A DNA stretch of 64,000 bases from Mariniphaga sediminis (GCF_003573545.1 NZ_QWET01000002.1:1-64000); one strand, 5' to 3'; positions 36,415-46,980 are shown, counted from the stretch's first letter. Notes: generated from the letters alone by a model not told the origin. Made by a program: numbers and translations.

Positions 36415-36657
36415 TTACCCGCCGGAGTAAGGAGGAAGCAAAGCTACTTCTACTCCTTCATCCAAAGGTGTATTATTATGAATGAGCTGTTTATTAACAG
36501 CTAATGTAAATTTTATTCCTTCCAGTTGCGGATATCTCTCAAACAGCCAGGCAGTGAGCTGGTCCGTATCAGCCATGAGCGGAACAGTCAAAACATGCTG
36601 CCCGGTTTTTTCTGCTAGTATTCCGAACATTTTTATTGTGTGAAATCCGGTCTTCAT
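36415..36657 (-). CDS. moaD: Molybdopterin synthase sulfur-carrier subunit MoaD
   Basis: An 80-residue ubiquitin-like sulfur carrier ending in the required Gly-Gly (LLPPYSGG). The C-terminal Gly is thiocarboxylated after MoeB adenylation. The start chosen is MKTGFHTIKMFG, which has a strong ribosome site (GGAGGA) seven bases upstream; a longer frame would begin at a TTG inside that site. It begins 4 bases after the moaA stop. Confidence 0.92.
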   Translation of the reverse strand: MKTGFHTIKMFGILAEKTGQHVLTVPLMADTDQLTAWLFERYPQLEGIKFTLAVNKQLIHNNTPLDEGVEVALLPPYSGG

Positions 36658-36661
36658 TTTT

Positions 36662-37642
36662 TTATCCTCCAATTCGAATCATACTTCGGTTTTTAATGGT
36701 TTCAGGATCAACTTTTTTGTATCCGTTCATAAATTGACCTCCCATTATTTTGTGCTTCCCGCGAATCGACTCCCGTATAAGTGGCTCAATTGGCCGTCCG
36801 GCACGATACTCTTTCAGAATATCAACTTCTTCTTTTCCGAAAATGCAATTTTTCACTTTCCCGTCGGCCGTCAGCCTGATGCGGTTGCATTCCCCGCAAA
36901 AATGCTTACTCATTGTCGTAATAAAGGCAATGGTGCCTTCAAAACCAATTACCTTGTATTTTTTTGCCGTAGCATGCGGTTCATCTTTCAGCTTCACCAA
37001 ATCATAATGCTGTTCTGCCATTTTCAGCATTTGCCCGGCAGTAATCACCTTTCCGCTGTTCCAATGGTTACCGGCGAAAGGCATAAATTCAATGAACCTG
37101 ACGTGTAGTGGCAGCCTACGGGTCAAATCAATAAAATTGAACAATTCCTTTTCGATAACACCGGATATTGCCACTGTGTTCAATTTTACCCGGATGTTGT
37201 TCTCAAGCAGGAGCAGAATGTTTTCCCACACCTGCCGGAAGGTGTCCCGTTGTGCAATGCGTATAAAAGTATCCGGGTTTAGTGAATCCAGACTGACATT
37301 TACGGAACGGATACCCGCCTCCTTAAAAAGTCCGATAAAATTGCGCACTCTTGCGCCGTTGGTGGTAAGCGTCAGCTCCACGGGCAGGGGTGCAAGCAGC
37401 CGGATGATCTCCTCCACTCCATTCCTGACCAGAGGTTCTCCTCCGGTCAGGCGTATTTTTGTTACCCCAAGCCGGACAAAAACTTTTGCAATATTCTCTA
37501 TTTCATGCGGCTGCATCAATTTTTCGCCCGAAAGAAAATCTATTTTCCCCAGGGGCATACAATAGCTGCACCTGAAATTACAGTTATCGGTGAGTGAAAT
37601 ACGCAAATAGTTATGGATTCTTCCAAATTGATCGAGCAGCAT
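36662..37642 (-). CDS. moaA: GTP 3',8-cyclase MoaA
   Basis: A 326-residue radical SAM enzyme that starts molybdenum cofactor synthesis from GTP. Visible: ISLTDNCNFRCSYCMP (CX3CX2C cluster site), TKIRLTGGEPLVRNG, and the C-terminal cluster HFCGECNRIRLTADGKVKNC with a later Cys. It ends in the Gly-Gly tail (MIRIGG) needed for activity. The start at 37642 is chosen: it has an AGGGA ribosome site, matches the family length, and avoids running 50 bases into narI. Confidence 0.94.
   Translation of the reverse strand: MLLDQFGRIHNYLRISLTDNCNFRCSYCMPLGKIDFLSGEKLMQPHEIENIAKVFVRLGVTKIRLTGGEPLVRNGVEEIIRLLAPLPVELTLTTNGARVRNFIGLFKEAGIRSVNVSLDSLNPDTFIRIAQRDTFRQVWENILLLLENNIRVKLNTVAISGVIEKELFNFIDLTRRLPLHVRFIEFMPFAGNHWNSGKVITAGQMLKMAEQHYDLVKLKDEPHATAKKYKVIGFEGTIAFITTMSKHFCGECNRIRLTADGKVKNCIFGKEEVDILKEYRAGRPIEPLIRESIRGKHKIMGGQFMNGYKKVDPETIKNRSMIRIGG
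36665..36670 (-). promoter_or_regulatory. Ribosome binding site of moaD
   Basis: GGAGGA on the minus strand, seven bases before the ATG at 36657. It overlaps the end of moaA and settles the moaD start over the in-frame TTG at 36672. Confidence 0.8.
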
Positions 37643-37656
37643 GAGCAATTCCCTGT

Positions 37657-38334
37657 TTAATTTTTGGTATTTCGGTAGTTCCAGATTACCTGCTGGTATG
37701 GCCTCCAAAGGTAGGTAAACGGATAAACCAGAAAGTGCATAAAACGGGTAAACGGAATCATTCCGATTAAAATAAAGGCCGAAATAATGTGAATCTGAAC
37801 CGCCACCGGAAGTTGGGATACAGCCGCTATTTCAGGATTGAGTTTAAAAACAGACCGCAGGTAAGGAGTTAACACCAGGGCAAACCACGACGACCCCCAC
37901 CTGAAAAAGAAGGCAGTCCAAAGCCCTGTAACCACCTGAGTCAAAAGGATAATATAAACAAAAATATCCATCCAGGTTGTTACAACGCGGAGCCTTTTTG
38001 TTTTGATGCGCCTTAAAATCAACAAAATGAGTCCGGCCAAAACAATAAACCCAAAAGCAAAAGCGGTAAATTCCAGAATATACAGGCGCAGGGGTACCTG
38101 GTTCCAGGCTAACACAGCGCGTGGCGTAAGAAATGCTGCCAGGTGGCCGAAAAAAAGAAAAATCAGTCCCCAGTGAAACGGCCTGCTCCCGAAATACAGT
38201 TGTTTACTTTCAAGAAACTGGCTGGAAAGAGAGGAAACCTGGTATCCGGAAAAACGGTACCTGTAAATACTGCCTAAAAGCAAGGAAAGCGTTGCAAGGT
38301 AAGGCAATACAATAAAAAAGAAAACTCCGTTCAT
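37657..38334 (-). CDS. narI: Respiratory nitrate reductase gamma subunit NarI
   Basis: A 225-residue membrane cytochrome b with five transmembrane helices. It oxidises quinol and passes electrons to NarH through two b hemes. The heme-ligand histidines are in FHWGLIFLFFGHLAAF (near 53 and 63) and in VQIHIISAFILIGMIPFTRF (near 185), with a later FMHFLVYP His. It closes the narGHJI run and is followed by moaA. Confidence 0.92.
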   Translation of the reverse strand: MNGVFFFIVLPYLATLSLLLGSIYRYRFSGYQVSSLSSQFLESKQLYFGSRPFHWGLIFLFFGHLAAFLTPRAVLAWNQVPLRLYILEFTAFAFGFIVLAGLILLILRRIKTKRLRVVTTWMDIFVYIILLTQVVTGLWTAFFFRWGSSWFALVLTPYLRSVFKLNPEIAAVSQLPVAVQIHIISAFILIGMIPFTRFMHFLVYPFTYLWRPYQQVIWNYRNTKN

Positions 38335-38367
38335 AACATCGTTCTTTATAACTATTAACTACAAAGG

Positions 38368-38967
38368 CTATTTAATATTCCTCCATTGTGGCAGGCATTC
38401 AAAACTCCTGGCCTTTTCCTGCGAACTGAAATTAAACCGTTCAAATTCAGAAGCAGGATAGTCATTTTTCATCACATTCAGAAGTACTTCCAGCATTCCT
38501 TTATACACATTATCGGTAGCCTGAAACGACTCAATCATCTTTTCAAGCGCCGGAATCATTATTGAAACGACTAGTTCTTCAGCCAGGTTTTGATCCCCGA
38601 GTTTGGGCAACAAAGTGAGCATATTGGGCAGGTGATCCGGAAGTTCACTTCCGCAGTCATTCCCTGCGTTCTCCTGTTCTTTTTTCATGTTGGCCAGAAA
38701 TATACCCCGGTTATAATCTTCTCCGTAAAGTACGTAGCCGATATCCAGATAACAAACTGCCTGTACGTCAAAGGTGCTGATGTAATATTCCTGCTGGGCG
38801 GCGATGGTTTTCTCCTGAACATGCGTAATAAACATTTCAAGTTTAGGTCCCTGTTCAGTCAGCCCATTCCAGATAATTTTCCGCCACACTCCAATGAAGG
38901 ATTCCCTTTTCGGAGTGGGATACCTGAAAATGGCAGCCAGGTCTGTATAATGTGTTAAATCCTTCAT
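38368..38967 (-). CDS. narJ: Nitrate reductase assembly chaperone NarJ
   Basis: A 199-residue helical protein of the NarJ/TorD group. It binds apo-NarG and lets the molybdenum cofactor be inserted before membrane attachment. Recognisable are YYISTFDVQAVCYLDIGYVL and LPDHLPNMLTLLPKL, typical of NarJ. It is somewhat shorter than E. coli NarJ (about 236). One base separates it from narH. Confidence 0.88.
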   Translation of the reverse strand: MKDLTHYTDLAAIFRYPTPKRESFIGVWRKIIWNGLTEQGPKLEMFITHVQEKTIAAQQEYYISTFDVQAVCYLDIGYVLYGEDYNRGIFLANMKKEQENAGNDCGSELPDHLPNMLTLLPKLGDQNLAEELVVSIMIPALEKMIESFQATDNVYKGMLEVLLNVMKNDYPASEFERFNFSSQEKARSFECLPQWRNIK

Positions 38968-38968
38968 T

Positions 38969-40462
38969 TTACAATCCTCGTTTTGGTTTTTTCATAAATC
39001 CGAACCCTGTACTCCCCTTATGAATATGGGTTTCTTCCATCATTTCAATGGCTTCTTCACGATGCGCCGGAGGAATAACAAAACGTTCTTCCAGCCTGGC
39101 CAAAGAGGTTAACCGGTAAATATCTTCTGCCACATCAGGCGTCAAACCCGATTCCAGCATAATTTTATCCACATCATCCCAACTGATATCCCCTACGGTA
39201 ACTGCCCGGCGGTACTGCCGAACGCTCATCAGCTTTTTCAGAATATTTCCAATGATAGTGGTATCTCCCGCACTGAAAAGGCTGGCAAGGTATTTTAACG
39301 GAAGGCGCGGGTTGTCCATGTCATCCCAAAGTGCCGATCCCACATTGTGGTAATTATTGTCATCGTTGATTTGCGCCATGGCCGGCAACAATGGCATTAC
39401 GTAAAACAAACTGGGCAACGTGCGAAACTCAGGGTGAAGGGGCAAAGCCACCCCCCACTCTTTCACATACTTCCAAACCGGGGATTTTTGCGCCGCTTCA
39501 ATGGTAGAATCCGGAATTCCGCATGTTTTTGCAGCGGCAATCACTTCGGGATCGTTCGGATCGAGATACAAATCAAGCTGTTTTTTTACGAGATCTTTTT
39601 CATCGCAGGAAGCCACCTCTTTCAGGCGGTCGGCGTCATAAAGCATGACACCAAGGTACCGGATACGTCCCACACACGAGTGCATGCAGGCCGGTGCCTG
39701 CCCGGTTTCGAGCCGTGGATAACAGAGAATGCACTTTTCTGATTTACCGGTGTGCCAGTTAAAATAAACCTTCTTGTAAGGACATGCTGTAACACACATT
39801 CTCCAGGCCCTGCAGCGCTCCTGATTAACAAGTACAATCCCGTCTTCCCCCCTTTTGTAAATAGCGCCGGAAGGACATGCGGCAACACAGGCCGGATTTA
39901 GGCAGTGGTTGCAAATACGCGGCAGGTAAAACATTACCATCCGTTCCAACTGGAACATGGTTTCCCTTTCTGCCGGTGACAAATCTTTCAGGTTTACATC
40001 GTTTCGGGCATATTCTGGCGATCCTCCCAAATCGTCGTCCCAGTTGGGCCCTGCTTTCGGCGTCATTTTTTCACCGGTTACCAGTGAAACCGGCTCTGCT
40101 GTTGGCTGGTCGTCTCCTTCCGGAGAATCAAACAATTTTTCATACTGATAAGTCCATGGCTCATAGTAATTATCCATGGTAGGCATGTGGGTATTATGAA
40201 ACATTTTTTTTAATCCTTTCACTTTCCCCACTCCTTTCAATTTTAACGAATCTCCATTTTTTTCCCATCCGCCTTTGTAAGCTTCCTGATCTTCCCATTT
40301 CCCCGGATAGCCGGTCCCCGGTTTGGTTTCCACATTGTTCCACCACATGTATTCGGCTCCTTTTCTGTCGGTCCATGTATTTTTACAGGCAATGGAACAG
40401 GTGTGGCACCCAATACACTTATCGAGGTGAAAGACCATTGAAATCTGCGATCGTATATCCAT
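38969..40462 (-). CDS. narH: Respiratory nitrate reductase beta subunit NarH
   Basis: A 497-residue iron-sulfur subunit carrying electrons from NarI to NarG. Four cysteine groups are present: CIGCHTCSIACK (from Cys16), CNHCLNPACVAACPSG, CRAWRMCVTACPYKK (the Trp-containing group that makes the [3Fe-4S] cluster), and CILCYPRLETGQAPAC. No signal peptide is present, so the NarGH part faces the cytoplasm. Confidence 0.95.
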   Translation of the reverse strand: MDIRSQISMVFHLDKCIGCHTCSIACKNTWTDRKGAEYMWWNNVETKPGTGYPGKWEDQEAYKGGWEKNGDSLKLKGVGKVKGLKKMFHNTHMPTMDNYYEPWTYQYEKLFDSPEGDDQPTAEPVSLVTGEKMTPKAGPNWDDDLGGSPEYARNDVNLKDLSPAERETMFQLERMVMFYLPRICNHCLNPACVAACPSGAIYKRGEDGIVLVNQERCRAWRMCVTACPYKKVYFNWHTGKSEKCILCYPRLETGQAPACMHSCVGRIRYLGVMLYDADRLKEVASCDEKDLVKKQLDLYLDPNDPEVIAAAKTCGIPDSTIEAAQKSPVWKYVKEWGVALPLHPEFRTLPSLFYVMPLLPAMAQINDDNNYHNVGSALWDDMDNPRLPLKYLASLFSAGDTTIIGNILKKLMSVRQYRRAVTVGDISWDDVDKIMLESGLTPDVAEDIYRLTSLARLEERFVIPPAHREEAIEMMEETHIHKGSTGFGFMKKPKRGL

Positions 40463-40480
40463 AATTGTCGTTTTATCGAT

Positions 40481-43400
40481 TTAAAAATTCACCTGATTCA
40501 TTTTCTGCACAAAAACAAAAGTATCCCGGTTAACCCCCACAGGCCCCCAGTAATTCATGTGGAAGGTGAACTGACCGTAACCACCCACCAACAGGTTGGG
40601 TTTCAGGTGCACCCTTGTAAGGCTGTTATGACCGCCAGCCCTTCTGTTTCCGCGGCTGGGCGATTTAGGTACCGAATAAGTCCGTTCGGGCGAATGGTAA
40701 ACGATACATATTCCCGAAGGAATGCGGGAACTTACACAGGCGCGTGTACAATACACGCCATTGTCGTTCAGCACTTCCACCCAGTCGTTGTCCTTTATCC
40801 CAAGCTCTTTTGCATCTTTTTCGCTGAGCCAGCAGGGTTCCATTCCCCGCGAAAGGGTAAGCATGCGCAATGTGTCTCCGTAAGTGGAGTGAATGTGCCA
40901 TTTCCCGTGAGGGGTCAGCACATTCAGCAGTTTGGCCCTGCCTTCATTCACCGATTTGCGTAAATCGCCATACAATTCAGGGCGCGGCGAAGGTTTGTAT
41001 GTTGGCAGGTTTTCACCAAAATGAATGTACCCCTCGTGGTCAAGGTAAAAATGTTGCCGCCCGGTAAGGGTTCTCCACGGAACAAGGTATTCCACATTCA
41101 GAGTAAAGGCCGAATAAGCCCTGCCATTATCCATTAAACCCGACCAAATAGGAGAATTGAGCAGCCTTCGCGGTTGAGAAAGTAAGTCTTTGTACCGTAC
41201 CGAAGACTCATTATTTTTCGGACGAAGGTTACTCAAATCAACGCCCGTATTTTGTTCTGCACTCACAAACGCTCGTTCGCTCAGCTTTCCGTTCGTTAAG
41301 GATGAAAGTTGCAACAACGCATCAATGGCTTCCACATCCTCTTTGATGGAAGGGTAAGATTTGCCGTCAACCGTATGAGTATGTTTTTTATCGGAGAGCA
41401 GCCCCTCATAAAAATCGTCGCACTGAAAAGAAGTGCCGTGTGCACCCACTCCGTTTTTTACGTTGTCACCCAAACTTATAAACCGGTCGTAAAGCTTTGT
41501 ATAATCTCTTTCAACTGTCACCATATTGTGCATGGTTTTTCCGGGTTCCGGCTCGCACTCCCCGGCGAACCAGTCTTTTATTTCCCTCTGCGAAATTTCC
41601 CCCTTCGAATCGTGCGCAATGGGTAAATTCACCACATCCAGTTGTGGTTCCGGCAAATGCACTTTAGCCAGTTCACTGGTTACCCGCGCAATTTCCCGAA
41701 AAATAACCCAGTCGGGTTTAGATTCCCAGACTGGCGGAATAGCCGCAGAAAGAGGATGAATAAAGGAGTGCATGTCGGTACTGTTCAGGTCTGCTTTTTC
41801 ATACCAGGAAGCAGCCGGCAGGACGATATCGGAATATAATGCAGACGTATCCATTCTGAAATTTAAATCCACCACCAAATCCATTTTTCCCTCCGGGGCA
41901 TCCTCTTTCCATTCAATCTCCTTCACAAACTCTTTTGCTACTTCGTCGGCAATTTCATTATGGTGGGTTCCCAGGTAATGTTTCAAAAAATATTCATGCC
42001 CTTTTGCACTTGACATCAGGGCATTTCCCCTCCAGATATACCATACCCTTGGAAAATTCACCTCTTCATCCGGATGATTGACCGAATACTTTAAATCTCC
42101 TGATTTCAGTTTTTCAATTATATACTGCTGAATTTCTTTGCTCCCCGAAGCGCCTGCCTTTTTTGCCTCCTTTACAATGTCAAACGGATTTTTATTGTAT
42201 TGGGGGAAAAACGGCATCCATCCGTTTCTTACCGATTTGGCAATAAGATCGGCAGAATGCTGCGAAGAAAATTCATTTTTGGGGACTGCATTGTAGTCGG
42301 CCTGGTTGCCATCGTACCGCCACTGATCGGAATGGATGTAATGCCAGATGGGAGCCTGCTGAAACCGGGCCGGAATCTTCCAGTCTTTACCCGACATGAT
42401 GGTACCCCACGAATCAACAGGTGCCAGCTTTTCCTGCCCCACATAGTGGTTCATTCCGCCACCATTTACCCCGATACAGCCGGTAAGAATCAGCGACATG
42501 GTAGCCGACCGGTAAATCAAATTACTGTGATACCAGTGATTGATCCCTGCGCCAATGATAACCATACATTTTCCGTTGGTAGCCTGCGCGGTGCGGTACC
42601 ACTCACGGGCAAACCGGATTACCGTTCCTGCACTGATTCCCGAATATATTTCCTGCCATGCCGGCGTATAAACCGAACCGGAATCTTCGTAATCTGCCGG
42701 ATAATCACCCTCAAGCCCCCTGCTGACCCCGTACTGGGCCATCATCAGATCATAAACGGTGGTAAATGCCACCTTCCCGGCTGCCGTTGTTACGTAACGC
42801 ACGGGAACCCCTCTTTTTATTTTTTCATTCTTATCAAAACGGGTAATATCCACCTGCAAGATTTCATCGTTTTGTTCTATCAGACTGAGCAGCGGATTGT
42901 ATTCATCCCCGGTTTCACCATCCCTGAACCGGATGTTCCATTTTCCCTTTTTTTCCTGCCAGCGGTGCCCCGAACTTCCCGACGGGCAAACAAACTCCCC
43001 GCTCTTTTCATCGATATTCAGAAACTTCCAGTCTCCATTTTCTGCCGTTTCATATTTCTCTAAAATATTCGCCCGCAACAGCTTTCCCGGAACATAATTT
43101 TCCCCTTCCCTGTTCAGCTCCACCAAAAACGGAGCGTCAGTATATTTTTTTGTGTATTCGATAAAGTAAGGAACCTTCTGCTCAAAATGTGCTTCTTTCA
43201 GAATAACGTGTGTTACGGCCATCCAAAAAGAACCGTCCTGCCCGGCGTGTACCGGAACCCATTGATCGGCATATTTTGCGACCATATTAAAATCCGGAGA
43301 AAATACCACTGTTTTGGTACCGTTGTGCCTTGATTCGGAAAAAAAGTGAACGTCGGGCGTACGCGTCATCCCCAGGTTGGCCCCCATCACCGCAATAAAT

Positions 43401-44092
43401 TTGGAATTGTACCAATCAGCGCTTTCGCAAACGTCGGTTTGTTCACCCCAGGTTTCAGGAAACGAGTTAGGCAGGTCACAATACCAGTCGTAAAAGCTCA
43501 GGTTTACGCCACCAAACAGTTGCAAAAAACGGGAACCGGCTGCAAAACTCATCATTGACATGGCTGGTATGGGTGAAAAGCCCACCACCCTGTCGGGTCC
43601 ATATTTTTTAGCAGTATAAATGTTTGCCGCGCCAATAATTTCCAACGCTTCGTCCCATGAGATACGACGAAAACCGCCTTTTCCACGGGCTTTCTGGTAG
43701 CGCTTTCTTTTCTGCGGATCCTGTTGAATATTTTGCCAGGCAAGCAAGGCATCTCCTGTCTTTTCTTTTTCTTCCCTGAAAATATCAATTAAGGCGCCCC
43801 TTATCATCGGGTATTTCACGCGTACCGGACTGTACAGATACCATGAAAAAGAGATACCCCGCTGGCAACCCCGTGGTTCGTAGTGAGGCAGGGAATTTTC
43901 GAGCAACGGATAGTCCAGTGCCTGCGACTCCCAAACCACTATGCCGTCTTTTACATGAATATTCCAACTGCAACCGCCCGTACAATTTACGCCGTGGGTA
44001 CTTCGAACTACTTTATCGTGCTGCCAGCGGTTACGGTAAAACTCCTCCCATTTCCGCGCTTTGGGAGAAATCATATCTTTTATCCAACTCAT
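40481..44092 (-). CDS. narG: Respiratory nitrate reductase alpha subunit NarG
   Basis: A 1203-residue molybdenum bis-MGD catalytic subunit that reduces nitrate to nitrite. The N-terminal FS0 cluster site has NarG-specific ligands His33, Cys37, Cys41 and Cys76 ([16 protein letters not shown]), with the same spacing as in E. coli. [18 protein letters not shown] and the C-terminal [20 protein letters not shown] segment are also typical. There is no Tat motif, so it is a cytoplasm-facing Nar type rather than Nap. It is 18 bases before narH and 43 bases after the cytochrome gene. Confidence 0.96.
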   Translation of the reverse strand: MSWIKDMISPKARKWEEFYRNRWQHDKVVRSTHGVNCTGGCSWNIHVKDGIVVWESQALDYPLLENSLPHYEPRGCQRGISFSWYLYSPVRVKYPMIRGALIDIFREEKEKTGDALLAWQNIQQDPQKRKRYQKARGKGGFRRISWDEALEIIGAANIYTAKKYGPDRVVGFSPIPAMSMMSFAAGSRFLQLFGGVNLSFYDWYCDLPNSFPETWGEQTDVCESADWYNSKFIAVMGANLGMTRTPDVHFFSESRHNGTKTVVFSPDFNMVAKYADQWVPVHAGQDGSFWMAVTHVILKEAHFEQKVPYFIEYTKKYTDAPFLVELNREGENYVPGKLLRANILEKYETAENGDWKFLNIDEKSGEFVCPSGSSGHRWQEKKGKWNIRFRDGETGDEYNPLLSLIEQNDEILQVDITRFDKNEKIKRGVPVRYVTTAAGKVAFTTVYDLMMAQYGVSRGLEGDYPADYEDSGSVYTPAWQEIYSGISAGTVIRFAREWYRTAQATNGKCMVIIGAGINHWYHSNLIYRSATMSLILTGCIGVNGGGMNHYVGQEKLAPVDSWGTIMSGKDWKIPARFQQAPIWHYIHSDQWRYDGNQADYNAVPKNEFSSQHSADLIAKSVRNGWMPFFPQYNKNPFDIVKEAKKAGASGSKEIQQYIIEKLKSGDLKYSVNHPDEEVNFPRVWYIWRGNALMSSAKGHEYFLKHYLGTHHNEIADEVAKEFVKEIEWKEDAPEGKMDLVVDLNFRMDTSALYSDIVLPAASWYEKADLNSTDMHSFIHPLSAAIPPVWESKPDWVIFREIARVTSELAKVHLPEPQLDVVNLPIAHDSKGEISQREIKDWFAGECEPEPGKTMHNMVTVERDYTKLYDRFISLGDNVKNGVGAHGTSFQCDDFYEGLLSDKKHTHTVDGKSYPSIKEDVEAIDALLQLSSLTNGKLSERAFVSAEQNTGVDLSNLRPKNNESSVRYKDLLSQPRRLLNSPIWSGLMDNGRAYSAFTLNVEYLVPWRTLTGRQHFYLDHEGYIHFGENLPTYKPSPRPELYGDLRKSVNEGRAKLLNVLTPHGKWHIHSTYGDTLRMLTLSRGMEPCWLSEKDAKELGIKDNDWVEVLNDNGVYCTRACVSSRIPSGICIVYHSPERTYSVPKSPSRGNRRAGGHNSLTRVHLKPNLLVGGYGQFTFHMNYWGPVGVNRDTFVFVQKMNQVNF

Positions 44093-44135
44093 ATATTTTG
44101 TTTTTTTTGATTTTACAATGGATTACTACCCGATA

Positions 44136-44969
44136 TTACGAAGGCACTTTCCGGTTGTCGTAAAGAATATAGATATGAATGAGTAAAAACAGGGCGATTA
44201 CCAAACTTATAATGGCATAGATTACTCCTCCAGCAGAACGAGACGGATCATCCGCATAACGTTCGTTTACAAAATGGAGCATGGCTGTTACTGCCTCCAT
44301 TTCTTCGTCAGTCAGGTTTTTATTCTGCAAGGCCACATTCATGGCGGGGAAAGGCGGGTTTTTAAGAATTGCCAGAACTCCGGCCTCCCCCAACCTGCCA
44401 TAGGAACCGGTAAGGTCGAAACTTAACTTTCCTCCGCCAATAATGGACTCATCCTGTATATTGTGGCAGGCGATACAGGAAGGCGCTCCATTCGCAAAGC
44501 TTTCATGACCATAAAAAAGCGCGTTTCCTTTTTTCAGCATATCAGCAGAAAAAGTCACGGTGGCTGTCTTTTTAGTTGTATCCAGGTCAGGCTTTGCAAC
44601 TGATTCCTCTGTAACATCAGAAGTTCCCAGACCAGTTTCTTTTATATAATCAAGAATACTGATAATTTCAGCATCGTTTAAATCATTATCGGGCATTGGA
44701 ATCCCGCTGTATTCCTTGAAGAGTTCCACAGCTACCAGGTCATTTTCCTTAATAAGTTTTTGGGAAGAACGAATAAACCGGAACAGCCATTCCTGCTCCC
44801 TTTTGTCATTCACTCCGCTTAAATCAGGGCCGATCAGGCGCCCGCCTCCAATAGTATGACAGGTAACACATGTCGCTTTAAACAAGTCTTCTCCACTTTC
44901 CTGAGCATACAATGAAGCATGGATAGAAAAAAGCATCAACAGGGCTAGTGTAGCATATTGGTTTTTCAT
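44136..44969 (-). CDS. Membrane-anchored diheme cytochrome c
   Basis: A 277-residue protein with signal peptide (1-19), two c-type heme sites (CVTCH near 34 and CIACH near 165) and one C-terminal transmembrane helix (VIYAIISLVIALFLLIHIYI). It precedes narG on the same strand, so it is probably part of the nar operon. The quinol site of Nar does not need a cytochrome c, so it may link the quinol pool to a periplasmic nitrite or nitric oxide step. ATG at 44969 is chosen over a TTG three codons upstream. Confidence 0.85.
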   Translation of the reverse strand: MKNQYATLALLMLFSIHASLYAQESGEDLFKATCVTCHTIGGGRLIGPDLSGVNDKREQEWLFRFIRSSQKLIKENDLVAVELFKEYSGIPMPDNDLNDAEIISILDYIKETGLGTSDVTEESVAKPDLDTTKKTATVTFSADMLKKGNALFYGHESFANGAPSCIACHNIQDESIIGGGKLSFDLTGSYGRLGEAGVLAILKNPPFPAMNVALQNKNLTDEEMEAVTAMLHFVNERYADDPSRSAGGVIYAIISLVIALFLLIHIYILYDNRKVPS

Positions 44970-44998
44970 AGCACTCAAAAAATCTTGTTAGTTGAATA

Positions 44999-45012
44999 TT
45001 GTAAAAATACAA
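44999..45012. promoter_or_regulatory. FNR/CRP-type palindrome before the nar operon
   Basis: TTGTA-AAAA-TACAA, a perfect inverted repeat with the 5-4-5 layout of FNR/DNR/HcpR-family sites. It ends 30 bases before the start of the first nar-operon gene. Anaerobic or nitrate-linked control by a Crp/Fnr regulator is likely, but no such regulator gene is in the window. Confidence 0.45.
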
Positions 45013-45060
45013 CTTTAAAGCGGACAAAAAAATCCTTTTGTCAATATTAGCAAAATTTTT

Positions 45061-45134
45061 TATACTTTTTACCCGTTATCGGAATTAAGCAGCTAAAAAT
45101 GCCTGATGCTGTCAATAGGCTGATTCAATGCAAA
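45061..45134. repeat. Left copy of a 74-base direct repeat
   Basis: Matches 46981-47054 at 62 of 74 positions; the core 45081-45134 matches at 49 of 54. It lies 68 bases before the Tat-exported protein gene. The two copies are exactly 1920 bases apart and bracket only that gene. Confidence 0.8.
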
Positions 45135-45202
45135 TTTGTTTCAATGAATACGAAATGATTATATTTAGCTGACGAAAGAAGTAACTATAAAATAATATCT
45201 AT

Positions 45203-46870
45203 ATGCTAAGGAGAGGTTTTTTAAAGACTACCGGAGCTGTAGCTTCTGGCATAACCATAGTTCCGGGAGATTTCCTTGCGATGCATCGGGCTGATAGCCA
45301 TTTACGCAAATCCACAGAGATGCAAGCAAATGATTACCAGCAGTTAGTACGTACTGCATTAGATACCCTTATTGAATATGGTCGTGATCGTTATGGGGAT
45401 AAGCATTCCCCCATGTTTGCCGCCATTTTAACCCAGGATACGCTGGAATGCCCCCAGGAACCGCCCACAGCACCTTCTGTTTCTGTACGTGTTGATGCAG
45501 GGCGTATGTCCCGTCGAGCTCCGGGGTCTTCCAATCATTTCTACGATCAATATACTTTCCGTGCGATGGATCTGATGACCCAATTTACAGGAGATCCGAA
45601 ATACCGCAACGCTGTACTTGATGCACTTCGTTTCAACCTAAATTACGCCGTCGACCGACGCGGCTTCCCGGCTCTTGGGGGACACATTTCATGGAATTTT
45701 TATACAGACAGAGCAAATGATCAGGATGGCGACCACCATGAACTGTGGTTTTGGCCTATGGATTGGGAATTATGGTGGGCTGCCGATCCCGATAAGGCGC
45801 GTGCTTATGCTGACCGAATATGGGAATGTCATGTAGTTGACAAAACTACCGGGGAAACTAATCGGCATTCCGACAAACAACATGGATGGTCCTTTTCATG
45901 GTGTGACGGCACCCTTATGAGTGCCTGGGCATATGCTGCCATACAAACAGGTGAGCAGAAATACCATGACTGGTGCAAGAAAGTAGCCGGATACCATTGG
46001 CAACGACTCAATCCGCAAACGGGTCTGATTTCCGGTTCAGGAGGGCAATACGGGCAAGGAGTTGATCGGTACGACACTAGGGATTTTACAACGACGGTTA
46101 TGCCATTTGTCAGGAACCTTATCGAAATCGGGCAACAACTCGGTGACAAGGAGATGATCTCCATGGGGCGCACAATACTTGACGGTTATGCACAATATGG
46201 CTATGATTCCGATAAGGAACTATTCTATGCGCATCTTACTCTTGATGGCAAGCCAGTGCGTGCCGATGCATTACGCGACTTTGTCGATGGCAAAGACGAA
46301 CCGGAAGGGTATCTGGCCTCCTGGTTACCCGATGCCGGCTGGCATGAGATGCCCCTTTTTACTGCACAGCTTTATGCCTGGGCTGCAGAGCATGTGGATC
46401 GCGATGCTTATCTGCCAACTGCACAACGATTCGGCATTGTCCTAACCCGGGCATGGGAGGGACGCTATGCAGGATTCGAAGACTGGTTTGCCCTCCGCGA
46501 TGCCATTCAACCCTTTTCCAGAGAAACCTATAAAAACGAACGTGGTATAAGCCACACACGCTATGTTCCCCAGGGGAATTTTAATAAACAATTCGTTGAG
46601 GATTACAGGAAGGGTGGTTACGTCTATCAGGCTCCCTACGGCCTTTTCGCCGATCATTACGGTCGTATGATTAAGTTTTGTTCTGCTATGTACAGACTGA
46701 CTCGTGAGAATGCTTGGAATAGATTGGCGATTGAAGTGGCAGATGAAGCTGTTCGATACCTCTGGAGAGGCAAACTTTTTGTCGGTCACCCTGACAAAAC
46801 TACTTACGAAAACTCCGATCAAATAGGCATCCTCCTTCAGGCGCTCCTGCAACTTCAGAAAGATGATTGA
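45203..46870 (+). CDS. Tat-exported alpha/alpha-barrel protein, probable carbohydrate-active enzyme
   Basis: A 555-residue protein. It starts with a twin-arginine signal (LRRGFLKTTGAVASG). The body is Trp- and Tyr-rich and helical, with segments such as HHELWFWPMDWELWWAADPD, HGWSFSWCDGTLMSAWAYA and YAPYGLFADHYGR-like (YQAPYGLFADHYGRMI), the style of (alpha/alpha)6 glycoside hydrolases and polysaccharide lyases. I cannot assign a family or a substrate. It is the only plus-strand gene between the minus-strand nar operon and the multiheme cytochrome gene, and is flanked by direct repeats, so it may have been inserted there. Confidence 0.7.
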   Translation: MLRRGFLKTTGAVASGITIVPGDFLAMHRADSHLRKSTEMQANDYQQLVRTALDTLIEYGRDRYGDKHSPMFAAILTQDTLECPQEPPTAPSVSVRVDAGRMSRRAPGSSNHFYDQYTFRAMDLMTQFTGDPKYRNAVLDALRFNLNYAVDRRGFPALGGHISWNFYTDRANDQDGDHHELWFWPMDWELWWAADPDKARAYADRIWECHVVDKTTGETNRHSDKQHGWSFSWCDGTLMSAWAYAAIQTGEQKYHDWCKKVAGYHWQRLNPQTGLISGSGGQYGQGVDRYDTRDFTTTVMPFVRNLIEIGQQLGDKEMISMGRTILDGYAQYGYDSDKELFYAHLTLDGKPVRADALRDFVDGKDEPEGYLASWLPDAGWHEMPLFTAQLYAWAAEHVDRDAYLPTAQRFGIVLTRAWEGRYAGFEDWFALRDAIQPFSRETYKNERGISHTRYVPQGNFNKQFVEDYRKGGYVYQAPYGLFADHYGRMIKFCSAMYRLTRENAWNRLAIEVADEAVRYLWRGKLFVGHPDKTTYENSDQIGILLQALLQLQKDD

Positions 46871-46980
46871 AGTAAAAACCAAATTATTAATCCAACTTAA
46901 ATTCAGTTCAAAAAAACATGGCAATCATAAGCGGATTCCTGTAATATGGTATATCTTATATGAAAGTACTGTAGAGTTAT

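Noticed and set aside
42200-43063. A 287-codon plus-strand open frame
   Set aside because: It is antisense to narG, whose frame is conserved throughout, and has no recognisable protein features.
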